The notes below the pieces were generated by a model. It ran no database searches and was not told the DNA's origin. It saw only the letters and a list, made by a program, of their open reading frames with translations. 64,000 nucleotides of DNA from Aegilops tauschii subsp. strangulata (taxonomy: Eukaryota > Streptophyta > Magnoliopsida > Poales > Poaceae), in contig NC_053038.3 in assembly GCF_002575655.3 (NCBI RefSeq), positions 147,142,885-147,206,884 on the forward strand, in the 5' to 3' direction. Shown here one piece after another: positions 19,120 to 31,819 of the stretch. Position numbers and translations under genes: made by a program. How positions within the stretch are numbered: position 1 is the stretch's first letter; every line of letters starts with the position of its first letter.

Positions 19120-21040
19120 ACTATATATTGATGCAAGGTGGGAGAAGAAGCATGTGACTGGCCTATACTTTGTTTTGTTATGGTCCTCTCCTATTTAATG
19201 GTAGATATGATGTATAGGTCGAAGCATCTGATGTTTCTTTCAGTGCATATTTGTGCTCTACGACGTCTGATGCACACATAGTTGAACCTCTTCTTCCATG
19301 TAATACTTTGCCAAAGAAGAATTTATTTGTTAGTGCTTTTGCTCTTTTCAGATATTAGCCTGGGTGTATAAACATACATGCCGCACATTGTATTCAAATT
19401 TCAATGCAAGACTAAACTAGGGGATTAATCATTATGGAAGGGAAACGATTGAATAACAAATTGTATAGATTTAGTATCACATCATTTATTTGTGACTGCA
19501 TGATCTTAATTGCGCATCTCTGAAAATATTTTAGGCTGTTGCTCTTGGGAAGATTAGACTGATGTGGTGTTGCTTTATAAATAAATGACAAGCTAGCTTA
19601 CAGGTTCGATTTAGGTGTGTAGGCAGAGGCAAAAAAACAGTCATAATCTCAGGTATAGGCATGCACATGCATGGCCACTTATCACAAAATAGGTAGGCAC
19701 AGGTGCAGTATTGTGATTTTCAGCAAGAGAAAGAGAAGTGCAGTTAATTGTTCAGATTTTATGCTACACTTGAACCTTGCCCTAATAACTAGAACGGTTG
19801 TGATGTTGCTCTATTATAAGTGCCTTGCTTAAATGCTTGGTTAGGTCAGAGTGTGTAACACAAAGAAGGCTAGTAGAACCATGCTAGAAATAACATTAAT
19901 GTGTTATAAGCTTCAGATAAGCCAAATATTTTGTGATAAGCTTCTATGGAAGTTACCTGGGTTTGGGAAGAAAGCAAAGATGAAGCTATCATGTGTTGTG
20001 CATGGAGGCAATGCTTGTGTATAGGTATGCCGCATCTGCTATCTGACACGGCACCAGTTTTTATAGCAATTTGAATTTGTGATTCTAATCCGATTCATTG
20101 TATTACAGGATCCTTTATGTAGCATGTCCTTACCGGCACCTGGTAGAAGTTGTGATCCAGCAGAAGAATGCCGGTCTTATAACTCTTGCTTCGCCCGGCT
20201 GACAGTCCTTCGTGCTCACCTCTTGGTATAACATTCAATGGTAGTGATAGCTTTGGGTGTGCCTCTGCACCCTTTCATGTAATTGTGTTTCCCCAAGAAA
20301 TTTTTTAATTGTAATCTCATAGATTTTACACTCAGAGAAACAATTGGAGTAATGGTTAATGATCCAGTGTGGAGAAAATAATATGAAATGAAATGTGGGT
20401 TTACTGGCTTTATTTTTCTTTCCCATCATACAATGTATCTTTATGTTTTCCTAAATTTTAATTAATAAAAGGGTCCTGAGTATTGCCAAATTGTGAAGAA
20501 TTTATTCTATATTGTTTTGCTTTAGAAGTTTCTCCATGACGGCACTTTGCAACTGGAAAAAGCATAAGGCCGGCGACCCATTTTTTTGTTCTATAGGCAT
20601 CCCTTTGCACGCACATTCTGTAAATTAGACTAAGCAGTGAGACTTCGACAATTGTGTTTGCTGTCATCACCCTTTCAAACAATATATCATCTTCCGGTTC
20701 ATTTTTTAATGCAAGTTTACAGCTACTCGGACTTCCTAATTGTAGGCTCACTATCTTGACCTACCGATGATTTAATTTGTGGCATTATTACCTTAAAAAA
20801 TATTTGCATTTAATTTTCTTTATATATAGGGTTATAAGTTCTTACCAAATGTACTTAACCCGGTTGAAGGGTAATGATCATACGTCTGTAATACATTGTA
20901 TGGCCCAAAATAGGTCCTATTCTTCTACCTTTTTTAGTCGATAGCTATTCACATCTATCACCTTAATCCAAAGAAGAGTTTGAACCAATGCTTTATTTCT
21001 GTCTTGCTCAAATATAAGGTTACAAAAAAAATGCAAATAC
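17929..21040. other. Unrecognised AT-rich region, possibly Helitron body
   Basis: No coding sequence is recognised. Two diverged copies of the same stretch occur at about 18597-18820 and 19964-20215 (shared words include GTGATTCTAATC and GATTCATTGTATTACA), so part of the region was duplicated long ago. If the Helitron 3' end at 21101 is real, this region and perhaps the exonuclease fragments could be its cargo. Confidence 0.3.
19088..19119. repeat. (CT)n(TA)n microsatellite
   Basis: A CT dinucleotide run of about 17 bp passes directly into a TA run of about 15 bp. Confidence 0.95.
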
Positions 21041-21101
21041 TTTCAACGCGAACATGGTTTTAAACGGGTCTCTGCGTCATTTGACGCAACGGGTCATCTA
21101 G
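21041..21101 (+). mobile_element. Probable Helitron 3' terminus
   Basis: A perfect palindromic hairpin TGCGTCAT-TTGACGCA lies at 21073-21088. Nine bases later the sequence CTAG (21098-21101) is followed by T. A GC-rich hairpin about 10 bp before a CTRR end, with insertion before T, is the Helitron 3' signature. I could not find the matching 5' TC end, so element size and cargo are unknown. Confidence 0.45.
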
Positions 21102-22459
21102 TTTTTAAATAGATAACTAAGCTCATACGTTGCATGCATGAGATTGAACTAGGCCTAACAGCCTCCATCGTCGTGGTCGATGCCATGTTCGAGCCGAGCA
21201 CAAGCTCTAGCCCAGCTTGAACAAGCACGTCTCCAACCCTCTGCCGCCGTGGCAAGGTGCACCGAGGTCCTCTCCGTCTTCTTCCACTACGGGCGCGTCT
21301 CCACGAGCTTAGGATTAACCTCTTCAACATCATCTTCCTCCTCTGCTTCCTCAGCTTAATGGACCCGAGCACCACCGCAAAGATCAGCGCCTTGTCTCGC
21401 CCTCGGCATCGCGTCTCCGGTCTCCTCGTTGTATCCCTCGAGCCCCTGGTGAGCAGCCGCTCCTCCCAGCCTCTTGCCCTTGTCGAATCCGTCCGCGTAG
21501 CCGTCAATCCCGTCGTGCTCGAGGCCATTTGGACGCCATGGCAGCGAGCAAGCTCCTGCTTTTACCTTTGCGCACCCCACCTTTGCATGCATCTACACAT
21601 GGGCGTCCCGGCACCCACGCACCGCGTCGCTCGCAGTACCCGCAACCCCTTGCCCATCGCCTCGTCGCCCGGCCCGTTCCAGCCACTGCAGCAACCGAGG
21701 CGAGCATGAGCTCGTCCTCGAGTTCCCACAACTGCCGCCTTGCACACGCTTGCTCGCGCACATCACCACGGGAACCCTTGTCGGTTTCCGCATCCCCGCC
21801 GTCGGCATGTGGTCGCTACGGTCGCCGTCTTGCTCTCCGGCGTCATCACCCAGTTCCCGTGGGATCCACGAAGGAGTCTTGGCCTTTGATTCGGTTTAAG
21901 ACCAACCACGCCCTTGTCATGCACAACATGCAGCAGTAGCGCAATGGTAAGCACACAATGCACACATCCGAGGAACCTGGTGTTCGAAACTCATGTGCGT
22001 GCCCCCTATTTCTTTTGTCTAACCCCATGCATGAGGTTATACACATGCCGCGCGCGCACAGTTCGGCCTCATTCGCTGCTGGGCCGTTGCACTGTGCTGC
22101 TTCTGGCCCAGGCATGTTTTTTTCCTTGCTCTATTGATTTATCATTTTCCAGTGCATGCGTAATTACAAAAGGAGGACATCCTGTTTAACAACATTAAAA
22201 TTGTGTTTTAGACAGAATAGTACCAAATTCAAAATATGCACATGGGGATTTTCCGGAATTGTTGTTTGTTCTTTCCGGCCTCATTTAAAATTGCCTAGAT
22301 AGATAGATTTATCATGCTTCACCTCTTGCCATGATCAACAACATTTAATATTGATGAGTAGCTTAAACGGGAGTGAACTAAATGTTTGATTGTGGAGTTC
22401 CGTCAATATGCAACTCGTTGCATATTGAGCTCCACTTAATTTGTAATAATGTTTGTTGC
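21102..22459. other. GC-rich then AT-rich intergenic DNA
   Basis: Positions 21120-21950 are GC-rich and give several overlapping open frames on both strands, none with a recognisable domain or consistent codon use. Positions 22000-22459 are AT-rich without features, apart from the tRNA-like stretch listed separately. Confidence 0.35.
21930..22000 (+). mobile_element. tRNA-derived SINE candidate (Pol III A and B boxes)
   Basis: TAGCGCAATGGTAAGC near 21937 fits an A box and GTGTTCGAAACTC near 21983 fits a B box. Their spacing, about 46 bp, is that of a tRNA gene. No cloverleaf with a proper acceptor stem is evident, so a SINE head is more likely than a tRNA gene. No clear tail or target duplication was found. 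Confidence 0.3.
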
Positions 22460-24763
22460 ATTTTGCCATGTGATGCCTCATTAAACCGGACATGTGTCAT
22501 ACTTGGTTGTGCATCATGTCATGTTTATGCTTGTGTGTTTACCATGTTGCTTGCTTCTTTCCGGTTGTGCTTCTTCTCGATAGCCCCGGTTTCGTTGTGA
22601 TTGTGAGGATGCGTTCGACTACGTTGGTTCCTCTACTTCATGGACTCGATCTTTTACCGAGCGGGATTTCAGGCAAGATGACCATTACCTTGGATATCAC
22701 TACTATCTTTGCTTTCTAGTTGTCTCGATGATATCGCCATGTCGCGCTACCTACCACTTGTTTGCCAAGCCTCCCAAATTGCCATGATATACCTCTTGTT
22801 GGGAAAAGTTGCATCGAAAACAAAAAAAATTCTACGCACACGCAATGATCTTGCCATGGAGATGCATAGCAACGAGGGGGGAGTGTGTCTACGTACCCTC
22901 TTAGACCATAAGCGGAAGCGTTTCACAACGCGGTTGATGTAGTCGAACTTTCTTCACGATCCACCTATCGAGTACCAAACGTACGGCACCTCCGAGTTCT
23001 GCACACGTTCAGCTCGGTGACGTCCCTCGCCTTCTTGATCCAGCAAGACGTCGAGGTAGTAGATGAGTTCCTTCGGCACGACGGCGTGATGACGATGATG
23101 GCGAAGTGATCTCCGCAGGGCTTTGCCTAAGCACTACAAAAATATGATCGGGGGAGTAAACGGTGGATGGGGGGCGCCGCACACGGCTAGGCAATTGTCT
23201 AGTGTGTGCTAGGGGCGCCCCCCACATATATATAGGTGGGAGGGGGAGGGGAGAGGCCAGAAGGCGCCCCAAGTAGGACCGAATCCTACTTGGGCTCCTC
23301 CCAAGCCGCGCGCCCCCACTACCATATATGCTAGAGGGGGAAGCAAAGAGGAGGGGGAGAAAGGGAAGGGGAGGCCGAATCCCCCTTTCCTTTCTCTTCC
23401 CTTCTTTCTTTCTCCCCCTGGTTAGGAACATATGGGGGGCGCACCAGCCCGTGGTGGCTGGTGCGTTTCCCCTCTTGGCCCATAAGGCCCATATCTTTTG
23501 CCAGGGGTGCCTAGAACCCCTTCCGGTGACCCGATATGTACCCGGTACCCTCCAGAACACTTCCGGTGTCCGAATACTATCGTCCTATATATCAATCTTT
23601 ACCTCTCGATCATTTTTCCATGTGATGCCTCATTAAACCGGACATGTATCATACCTGGTTGTGCATCATGTCATGTTTATGCTTGTGTGCTTACCATGTT
23701 GCTTGCTTCTTTCCGGTTGTGCTTCTTCTCGATAGCCCTGGTTTCGTTGTGATTGTGAGGATGCGTTCGACTACATTGGTTCCTCTACTTCATGGATTCG
23801 ATCTTTTTCCGAGCAGGATTTCAGGCAAGATGAACATTACCTTGGATCTCACTACTATCTTTGCTTACTAGTTGTCTCGATGCTATCGCCATGTTGTGCT
23901 ACCTACCACTTGTTTGTCAAGCCTCCCAAATTGCCATGATATACCTCTTGTTGGGAAAAGATGCATGGAAAACAAAAAAATTCTACGCACACGCAATGAT
24001 CTATCCATGCAGATGCATAGAAACGATGGGGAGAGTGTGTCTACGTACCCTCTTAGACCATAAGAGGAAGCGTTTCACAACGCGGTTGATGTAGTCGAAC
24101 TTTCTTCGCGATCCACCGGTCGAGTACCAAACGTACGACACCTCCGAGTTCTGCACACGTTCAGCTCGGTGACGTCCCTCGCCTTCTTGATCCAGCAAGA
24201 CGTCGAGGTAGTAGATGAGTTCCTTCAGCACGATGGCGTGATGACGGTGATGGTGAAGTGATCTCCGCGGGGCTTTGCCTAAGCACTACGAAAATATGAT
24301 CGGGGGAGTAAACGGTGGAGGGGGGCGCCGCACACGGCTAGGGAATTGTCTGGTGTGTGCTAGGGGCACCCCCACATATATATAGGTGGGAGAGGGAGGG
24401 GGAGGGGAGAGGCTAGGAGGCGCCCCAAGTAGGACCGAATCCTACTTGGGCTCCTCCCAAGCCGCGCGTGCGCACTGCCATATATGCCGGAGGGGGAAGG
24501 AAAGAGGAGGGGGGAGAATGGGAAGGGGGAGGCCGAATCCCCTCCCTTTCCTTTCTCTTCCCTTCTTTCCTTGTCCCCCTAGTTCGGACCATATGGGGGG
24601 CACACCAGCCCCTGGTGACTAGTTTGTTTCCCCTCTTGGCCCATAAGGCCCATATCTTTTGCCAGGGGTGCCCATAACCCCTTCCGGTGACCCGATATGT
24701 ACACGGTACCCTCCGGAACACTTCCGGTGTCTGAATACTATCGTCCTATATATATCAATCTTT
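22460..24763. repeat. 1152-bp tandem duplication
   Basis: Two direct units, about 22460-23611 and 23612-24763, align throughout with a constant offset of 1152 bp (for example TGATGCCTCATTAAACCGG at 22471 and 23623). Each unit joins about 340 bp of what I take to be gypsy internal sequence to an LTR-like fragment. The word CATTTT occurs at the left edge, the junction and the right edge, so the duplication probably arose by recombination at that short match. Confidence 0.85.
22797..23611 (-). repeat. Copia-type LTR fragment in duplication unit 1
   Basis: It begins TGTTGGGAAAAG and runs through sequence clearly related to, but diverged from, the copia LTRs of the 24.8-64 kb complex (shared blocks around CTACGCACACGCA and GTTCAGCTCGGTGACGTCC). 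It stops at the duplication junction instead of reaching an LTR end. The orientation is inferred from the related minus-strand LTRs. Confidence 0.6.
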
Positions 24764-24822
24764 ACCTCTCGACCATTTTGAGACTCCTCGTCATGTCCGT
24801 GATCTCATCCGGGACTCCAAAC
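23949..24822 (-). repeat. Copia-type LTR fragment in duplication unit 2
   Basis: The counterpart of 22797-23611 extends about 55 bp further, to GGGACTCCAAAC, an internal LTR position. There it abuts the LTR of element A at 24823. The truncation lies inside the LTR, so the boundary is a recombination or deletion joint, not an insertion end. Confidence 0.55.
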
Positions 24823-26557
24823 TTTTGGGGAACGTAGTAATTTCAAAAAAATTCCTACGCACACGCAAGATCATCGTGATGTATAGCAACGAGAGGGGAG
24901 AGTGTTGTCCACGTACCCTCGTAGACCGGAAGCGGAAGCGTTTAACACAACGCGGTTGATGTAGTCGTATGTCTTCACGATCCGACCGATCAAGTACCGA
25001 ACGCACGGCACCTCCGAGTTCAGCACACGTTCAGCTCGATGACGTCCCTCGAACTCCGATCCAGCCGAGTGTTGAGGGAGAGTTTCGACAGCATGACGGC
25101 GTGGTGGCGATGATGATGTTCCACCGACGCAGGGCTTCGCCTAAGCATCGCTACGATATTATCGAGGTGTAATATGGTGGAGGGGGGCACCACACACGGC
25201 TAAGAGATCAATGATTAATTGTGTGTATAGAGGTGCCCCCCTGCCCCCGTATATAAAGGAGCAAGGGGGGTTCGGCCGGCCAAGGGGAGAGGCGCGCCAG
25301 GAGGAGTCCTACTCCTACCGGGAGTAGGACTCCCCCCCTTTTCCATGTTGGACTAGGAGAGAGAGGGGGAAGAGGTGGAGGGGAGGAAGGAAAGGGGGGC
25401 GCCGCCCCCCTCTCCTTGTCCTATTCGGACTGGGGGAGGGGCGTGCGGCCCTGCCTTGGCCTCCTCTCCTCTCTTCCACCTAGGCCCACTAAGGCCCATT
25501 AAGTTACCGGGGGGTTCCGGTAACCTCCCGGTACTCCGGAAAAATCCCGATTTCACCCGGAACACTTCCGATATCCAAACATAGGCTTCCAATATATCAA
25601 TCTTTATGTCTCGATCATTTCGAGACTCCTCGTTATGTCCGTGATCACATCCGGGACTCCGAACAACCTTCGGTACATCAAAACATATAAACTCATAATA
25701 TAACTGTCATCGTAACGTTAAGCGTGCGGACCCTACGTGTTCGAGAATTATGTAGACATGACCGAGACACCTCTCCGGTCAATAACCAATAGCGGAACCT
25801 GGATGCTCATATTGGTTCCCACATATTCTACGAAGATCTTTATCGGTTAGACCGCATAATAACATACGTTATTCCCTTTGTCATCGGTATGTTACTTGCC
25901 CGAGATTCGATCGTCGGTATCTTGATACCTAGTTCAATCTCGTTACCGGCAAGTCTCTTTACTCGTTCCGTAATACATCATCCCGCAACTAACTCATTAG
26001 TCACAATGCTTGCAAGGCTTATAGTGATGTGTATTACTGAGTGGGCCCAGAGATACCTCTCCGACAATCGGAGTGACAAATCCTAATCTCGAAATACGCC
26101 AACCCAACAAATACCTTTGGAGACACCTGTAGAGCACCTTTATAATCACCCAGTTACGTTGTGACGTTTGGTAGCACACAAAGTGTTCCTCCGGTAAACG
26201 GGAGTTGCATAATCTCATAGTCATAGGAACATGTATAAGTCATGAAGAAAGCAATAGCAACATACTAAACGATCGAGTGCTAAGCTAACGGAATGGGTCA
26301 AGTAAATCACATCATTCTCCTAATGATGTGATCCCGTTAATCAAATGGCAACTCATGTCTATGGCTAGGAAACATAACCATCTTTGATCAATGAGCTAGT
26401 CAAGTAGAGGCATACTAGTGACACTCTGTTTGTCTATGTATTCACACAAGTATTATGTTTCCGGTTAATACAATTCTAGCATGAATAATAAACATTTATC
26501 ATGATATAAGGAAATAAATAATAACTTTATTATTGCCTCTAGGGCATATTTCCTTCA
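24823..26557 (-). repeat. 3' LTR of copia element A
   Basis: About 1735 bp. On the minus strand it starts TGAAGGAAATATGCCC right after the polypurine tract and ends at CCCCAAAA, where intact copies read CCCCAACA. The far end abuts a truncated LTR fragment, so no target duplication is seen. Confidence 0.85.
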
Positions 26558-26590
26558 GTCTCCCACTTGCACTAGAGTCAATAATCTAGA

Positions 26591-29500
26591 TTACATAGTA
26601 ATGATTCTTACACCCATGGAGTCTTGGTGATGATCATGTTTTGCTTGTGGAAGAGGCTTAGTCAACGGGTCTGCAACATTCAGATCCGTATGTATCTTGC
26701 AAATTTCTATGTCTCCCATCTGGACTAAATCCCGGATGGAATTGAAGCGTCTTTTGATGTGCTTGGTTCTTTTGTGAAATCTGGATTCCTTTGCTAAGGC
26801 AATTGCACCAGTATTGTCACAAAAGATTTTCATTGGACCCGATGCACTAGGTATGACACCTAGATCGGATATGAACTCCTTCATCCAGACTCCTTCATTT
26901 GCTGCTTCTGAAGCAGCTGTGTACTCCGCTTCACACGTAGATCCCGCCACGACACTTTGCTTAGAACTGCACCAACTGACAGCTCCACCATTCAATGTAA
27001 ACACATATCCAGTTTGCGATTTAGAATCGTCCGGATCAGTGTCAAAGCTTGCATCAACGTAACCATTTACGATGAGCTCTTTGTCACCTCCATAAACGAG
27101 AAACATATCCTTAGTCCTTTTCAGGTATTTCAGGATGTTCTTGACCGCTATCCAGTGATCCACTCCTGGATTACTTTGGTACCTCCCTGCTAAACTTATA
27201 GCAAGGCACACATCAGGTCTGGTACACAGCATTGCATACATGATAGAGCCTATGGCTGAAGCATAGGGAACATCTTTCATCTTCTCTCTATCTTCTGCAG
27301 TGGTCGGGCATTGAGTCTTACTCAATCTCACACCTTGTAATACAGGCAAGAACCCTTTCTTTGCTTGATCCATTTTGAACTTCTTCAAAACTTTGTCAAG
27401 GTATGTGTTTTGTGAAAGTCCAATTAATCATTTTGATCTATCTCTATAGATCTTGATGCCCAATATATATGCAGCTTCACCGAGGTCTTTCATTGAAAAC
27501 CTCTTATTCAAGTATCCCTTTATGCTATCCAGAAATTCTATATCATTTCCAATTAGCAATATGTCATCCACATATAATATCAGAAATGCTACTGAGCTCC
27601 CACTCACTTTCTTGTAAATACATGCTTCTCCAAAAGTCTGTATAAAACCAAATGCTTTGATCACACTATCAAATCGTTTATTCCAACTCCGAGAGGCTTG
27701 CACCAGTCCATAAATGGATCGCTGGAGCTTGCACACTTTGTTAGCTCCCTTTGGATCGACAAAACCTTCCGGTTGCATCATATACAACTCTTCTTCCAGA
27801 AATCCATTCAGGAATGCAGTTTTGACATCCATTTGCCAAATTTCATAATCATAAAATGCGGCAATTGCTAACATGATTCGGACAGACTTGAGCATCGCTA
27901 CGGGTGAGAAAGTCTCATCGTAGTCAATCCCTTGAACTTGTCGAAAACCTTTCGCAACAAGTCGAGCTTTATAGACAGTAACATTACCGTCAGCGTCAGT
28001 CTTCTTCTTGAAGATCCATTTATTTTCAATGGCTTGCCGATCATCAGGCAAGTCAACCAAAGTCCATACTTTGTTCTCATACATGGATCCCATCTCGGAT
28101 TTCATGGCTTCAAGCCATTTTGCGGAATCTAGGCTCACCATCACTTCTTCATAGTTTGTAGGTTCGTCATGGTCTAGTAACATAACCTCCAGAACAGGAT
28201 TACCGTACCACTCTGGTGCGGATCTTAATCTGGTTGACCTACGAGGTTCAGTAATAACTTGATCTGAAGTTTCATGATCATTATCATTAACTTCCCCACT
28301 AATTGGCGTAGGTGTCGTAGAAACTGGTTTCTGTGATGATCCACTTTCCAATAAGGGAGCAGGCACAGTTACCTCATCAAGTTCTACTTTCCTCCCACTC
28401 ACTTCTTTCGAGAGAAACTCCTTCTCTAGAAAGGATCCATTCTTAGCAACGAATGTCTTGCCTCCGGATCTATGATAGAAGGTGTACCCAACAGTCTCCT
28501 TTGGGTATCCTATGAAGACACATTTCTCCGATTTAGGTTCGAGCTTATCAGGTTGAAGTTTCTTCACATAAGCATCGCAACCCCAAACTTTAAGAAACGA
28601 CAACTTTGGTTTCTTGCCAAACCATAGTTCATAAGGCGTCGTCTCAACGGATTTTGATGGTGCCCTATTTAGAGTGAATGCAGCCGTCTCTAAAGCATAA
28701 CCCCAAAATGATAGTGGTAAATCAGTAAGAGACATCATAGATCGCACCATATCTAGTAAAGTACGATTACGACGTTCAGACACACCATTACGTTGTGGTG
28801 TTCTGGGTGGCATGAGTTGCGAAACTATTCCGCATTGTTTCAAATGTAGGCCAAACTCGTAACTCAAATATTCTCCTCCACGATCTGATCGTAGAAACTT
28901 TATTTTCTTGTTATGATGATTTTCAACTTCGCTCTGAAATTCTTTGAACTTTTCAAATGTTTCAGACTTATGTTTCATTAAGTACATATACACATATCTG
29001 CTCAAATCATCTGTGAAGGTGAGAAAATAACGATATCCGCCACGAGCCTCAGTATTCATCGGACCACATACATCTGTATGTATGATTTCCAACAAATTAG
29101 TTGCTCTCTCCATAGTTCCGGAGAACGGTGTTTTAGTCATCTTGCCCATGAGACACGGTTCGCAAGTACCAAGTGATTCATAATCAAGTGATTCCAAAAG
29201 TCCATCATTATGGAGTTTCTTCATGCGCTTTACACCGATATGACCTAAACGGCAGTGCCACAAATAAGTTGCACTATCATTATCAACTCTGCATCTTTTG
29301 GCTTCGACATTATGAATATGTGTGTCACTACTACCGAGATTCATTAAAAATAGTCCACTCTTCAAGGGTGCATGACCATAAAAGATATTACTCATATAAA
29401 TAGAACAACCATTATTCTCTGATTTAAATGAATAACCGTCTCGCATCAAACAAGATCCAGATATAATGTTCATGCTTAACGCTGGCCCCAAATAACAATT

Positions 29501-30577
29501 ATTAAGGTCTAATACTAATCCCGAAGGTAGATGTAGAGGTAGCGTGCCGACGGCGATCACATCGACTTTGGAACCGTTTCCCACGCGCATCGTCACCTCG
29601 TCCTTGGCCAGTGTTCGCTTAATCCGTAGTCCCTGTTTCGAGTTGCAAATATTAGCAACAAAACTAGTATCAAATACCCAGGTGCTACTGCGAGCTCTGG
29701 TAAGGTACACATCAATAACATGTATATCACATATACCTTTGTTCACCTTGCCATCCTTCTTATCCGCCAAATACTTGGGGCAGTTCCGCTTCTAGTGACC
29801 AGTCTGCTTGCAGTAGACGCACTCAGTTTCAGGCTTAGGTCCAGATTTGGGTTTCTTCTCCTGAACAGCAACTTGCTTGCTGTTCTTCTTGAAGTTCCCC
29901 TTCTTCTTCCCTTTGCCCTTTTTCTTGAAACTAGTGGTCTTATTGACCATCAACACTTGATGCTCCTTTTTGATTTCTACCTCCGCTGCCTTTAGCATTG
30001 CGAAGAGCTCGGGAATTGTCTTATTCATCCCTTGCATGTTATAGTTCATCACGAAGCTCTTGTAGCTTGGTGGCAGTGATTGAAGAATTCTGTCAATGAC
30101 GCTATCATCCGGAAGATTAACTCCCAGTTGAATCAAGTGATTGTTATACCCAGACATTTTGAGTATATGTTCACTGACAGAACTATTCTCTTCCATCTTG
30201 CAGCTGTAGAACTTATTGGAGACTACATATCTCTCAATCCGGGCATTTGCTTGAAATATTAACTTCAACTCCTGGAACATCTCATATGCTCCATGACGTT
30301 CAAAACGTCGTTGAAGACCCGGTTCTAAGCTGTAAAGCATGGCACACTGAACTATCGAGTAGTCATCAGCTTTGCTCTGCCAGACGTTCATAACCTCTGG
30401 TGTTTCTCTTGCAGCAGGCCTGGCACCCAGCGGTGCTTCCAGGACATAATTCTTCTGTGCAGCAATGAGGATAATCCTCAAGTTACGGACCCAGTCCGTA
30501 TAATTGCTACCATCATCTTTCAACTTTGCTTTCTCAAGGAACGCATTAAAATTCAACGGAACAACAGCACGGGCCAT
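26591..30577 (-). pseudogene. Copia A gag-pol polyprotein, one frame with two in-frame stops
   Basis: One reading frame runs from the ATG at 30577 to 26591 (about 1329 codons) with only two stops. The first (29792-29794) lies inside the gag zinc knuckle, directly after CVYCKQTGH; the sibling copy D has tryptophan there. The second (27428-27430) lies between reverse transcriptase and the connection to RNase H. Order: gag (MARAVVPLNF), knuckle, aspartic protease (FDTSFVANICNS, with serine in place of the usual DTG glycine), integrase HHCC and DDE region (HCRLGHIG, HTDVCGPM, PQRNGVSE), reverse transcriptase (YVDDILL), RNase H (GYVDASFDTD, EAEYTAASEA). Such proteins package, copy and integrate the element in the cell. 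This copy is inactivated, but unusually well preserved for the window. Confidence 0.88.
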
Positions 30578-31808
30578 CTATCTACAATTAACATAGACAA
30601 GCAAGATACTATCAGGTACTAAGTTCATGATAAATTTAAGTTCTATTAATCATATTACTTAAGAACTCCCACTTAGATAGACATCCCTCTAATCATCTAA
30701 GTGATTACGTGATCCAAATCAACTAAACCATAACCGATCATCACGTGAAATGGAGTAGTTTTCAGTGGTGAACATCACTATGTTGATCATATCTACTATA
30801 TGATTCACGCTCGACCTTTCGGTCTCAGTGTTCCGAGGCCATATCTGCATATGCTAGGCTCGTCAAGTTTAACCTAAGTATTCTATGTGTGCAAAACTGG
30901 CTTGCACCCGTTGTAGATGGACGTAGAGCTTATCACACCCGATCATCACGTGGTGTCTGGGCACGACGAACTTTGGCAACGGTGCATACTCAGGGAGGAC
31001 ACTTTTATCTTGAAATTTAGTGAGAGATCATCTTATAATGCTACCGTCAATCAAAGCAAGATAAGATGCATAAAAGATAAACATCACATGCAATCAATAT
31101 AAGTGATATGATATGGCCATCATCATCTTGTGCTTGTGATCTCCATCTCCGAAGCACCGTCATGATCACCATCGTCACCGGCGCGACACCTTGATCTCCA
31201 TCGTAGCATCGTTGTCGTCTCGCCAACTATTGCTTCTACGACTATCGCTACCACTTAGTGATAGAGTAAAACAATTACATGGCGATTGGATTGCATACAA
31301 TAAAGCGACAACCATATGGCTCCTGCCAGTTGCCGATAACTCGGTTACAAAACATGATCATCTCATACAATAAAATTCAGCATCATGTCTTGACCATATC
31401 ACATCACAACATGCCCTGCAAAAACAAGTTAGACGTCCTCTACTTTGTTGTTGCAAGTTTTACGTGGCTGCTACGGGCTTAGCAAGAACCGTTCTTACCT
31501 ATGCATCAAAACCACAACGATAGTTTGTCAAGTTGGTGCTGTTTTAACCTTCGCAAGGACCGGGCGTAGCCACACTCGGTTCAACTAAAGTGAGAGAGAC
31601 AGACACCCGCCAGTCACCTTTAAGCAACGAGTGCTCGCAACGGTGAAACCAGTCTCGCATAAGCGTACGCGTAATGTCGGTCCGGGCCGCTTCATCTCAC
31701 AATACCGCTGAACCAAAATATGACATGCTGGTAAGCAGTATGACTTATATCGCCCACAACTCACTTGTTTTCTACTCGTGCATATAACATCAACGCATAA
31801 AACCTAGC
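30578..31808 (-). other. Non-coding leader of copia element A
   Basis: About 1.2 kb between the primer-binding site and the gag start has no conserved frame. Its sequence recurs, in the same order, at 46020-47308 in element D and reversed at 35911-36950 in element C, which is how those copies were oriented. Confidence 0.75.
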
Positions 31809-31819
31809 TCACATACCAC
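31809..31819 (-). other. Primer-binding site of element A
   Basis: Directly inside the LTR the minus strand reads TGGTATGTGAG, close to TGGTATCAGAGC, the complement of the 3' end of initiator methionine tRNA used by this copia group. Confidence 0.7.

Noticed and set aside
21257..21939. GC-rich open frames on both strands (150 and 136 codons)
   Set aside because: They overlap each other in several frames, have no domain, and show no exon boundaries or consistent codon bias.
23009..23560. 183-codon minus-strand open frame
   Set aside because: It lies within an LTR fragment, is rich in arginine, proline and serine, and its equivalent in the second duplication unit is not conserved as a frame.
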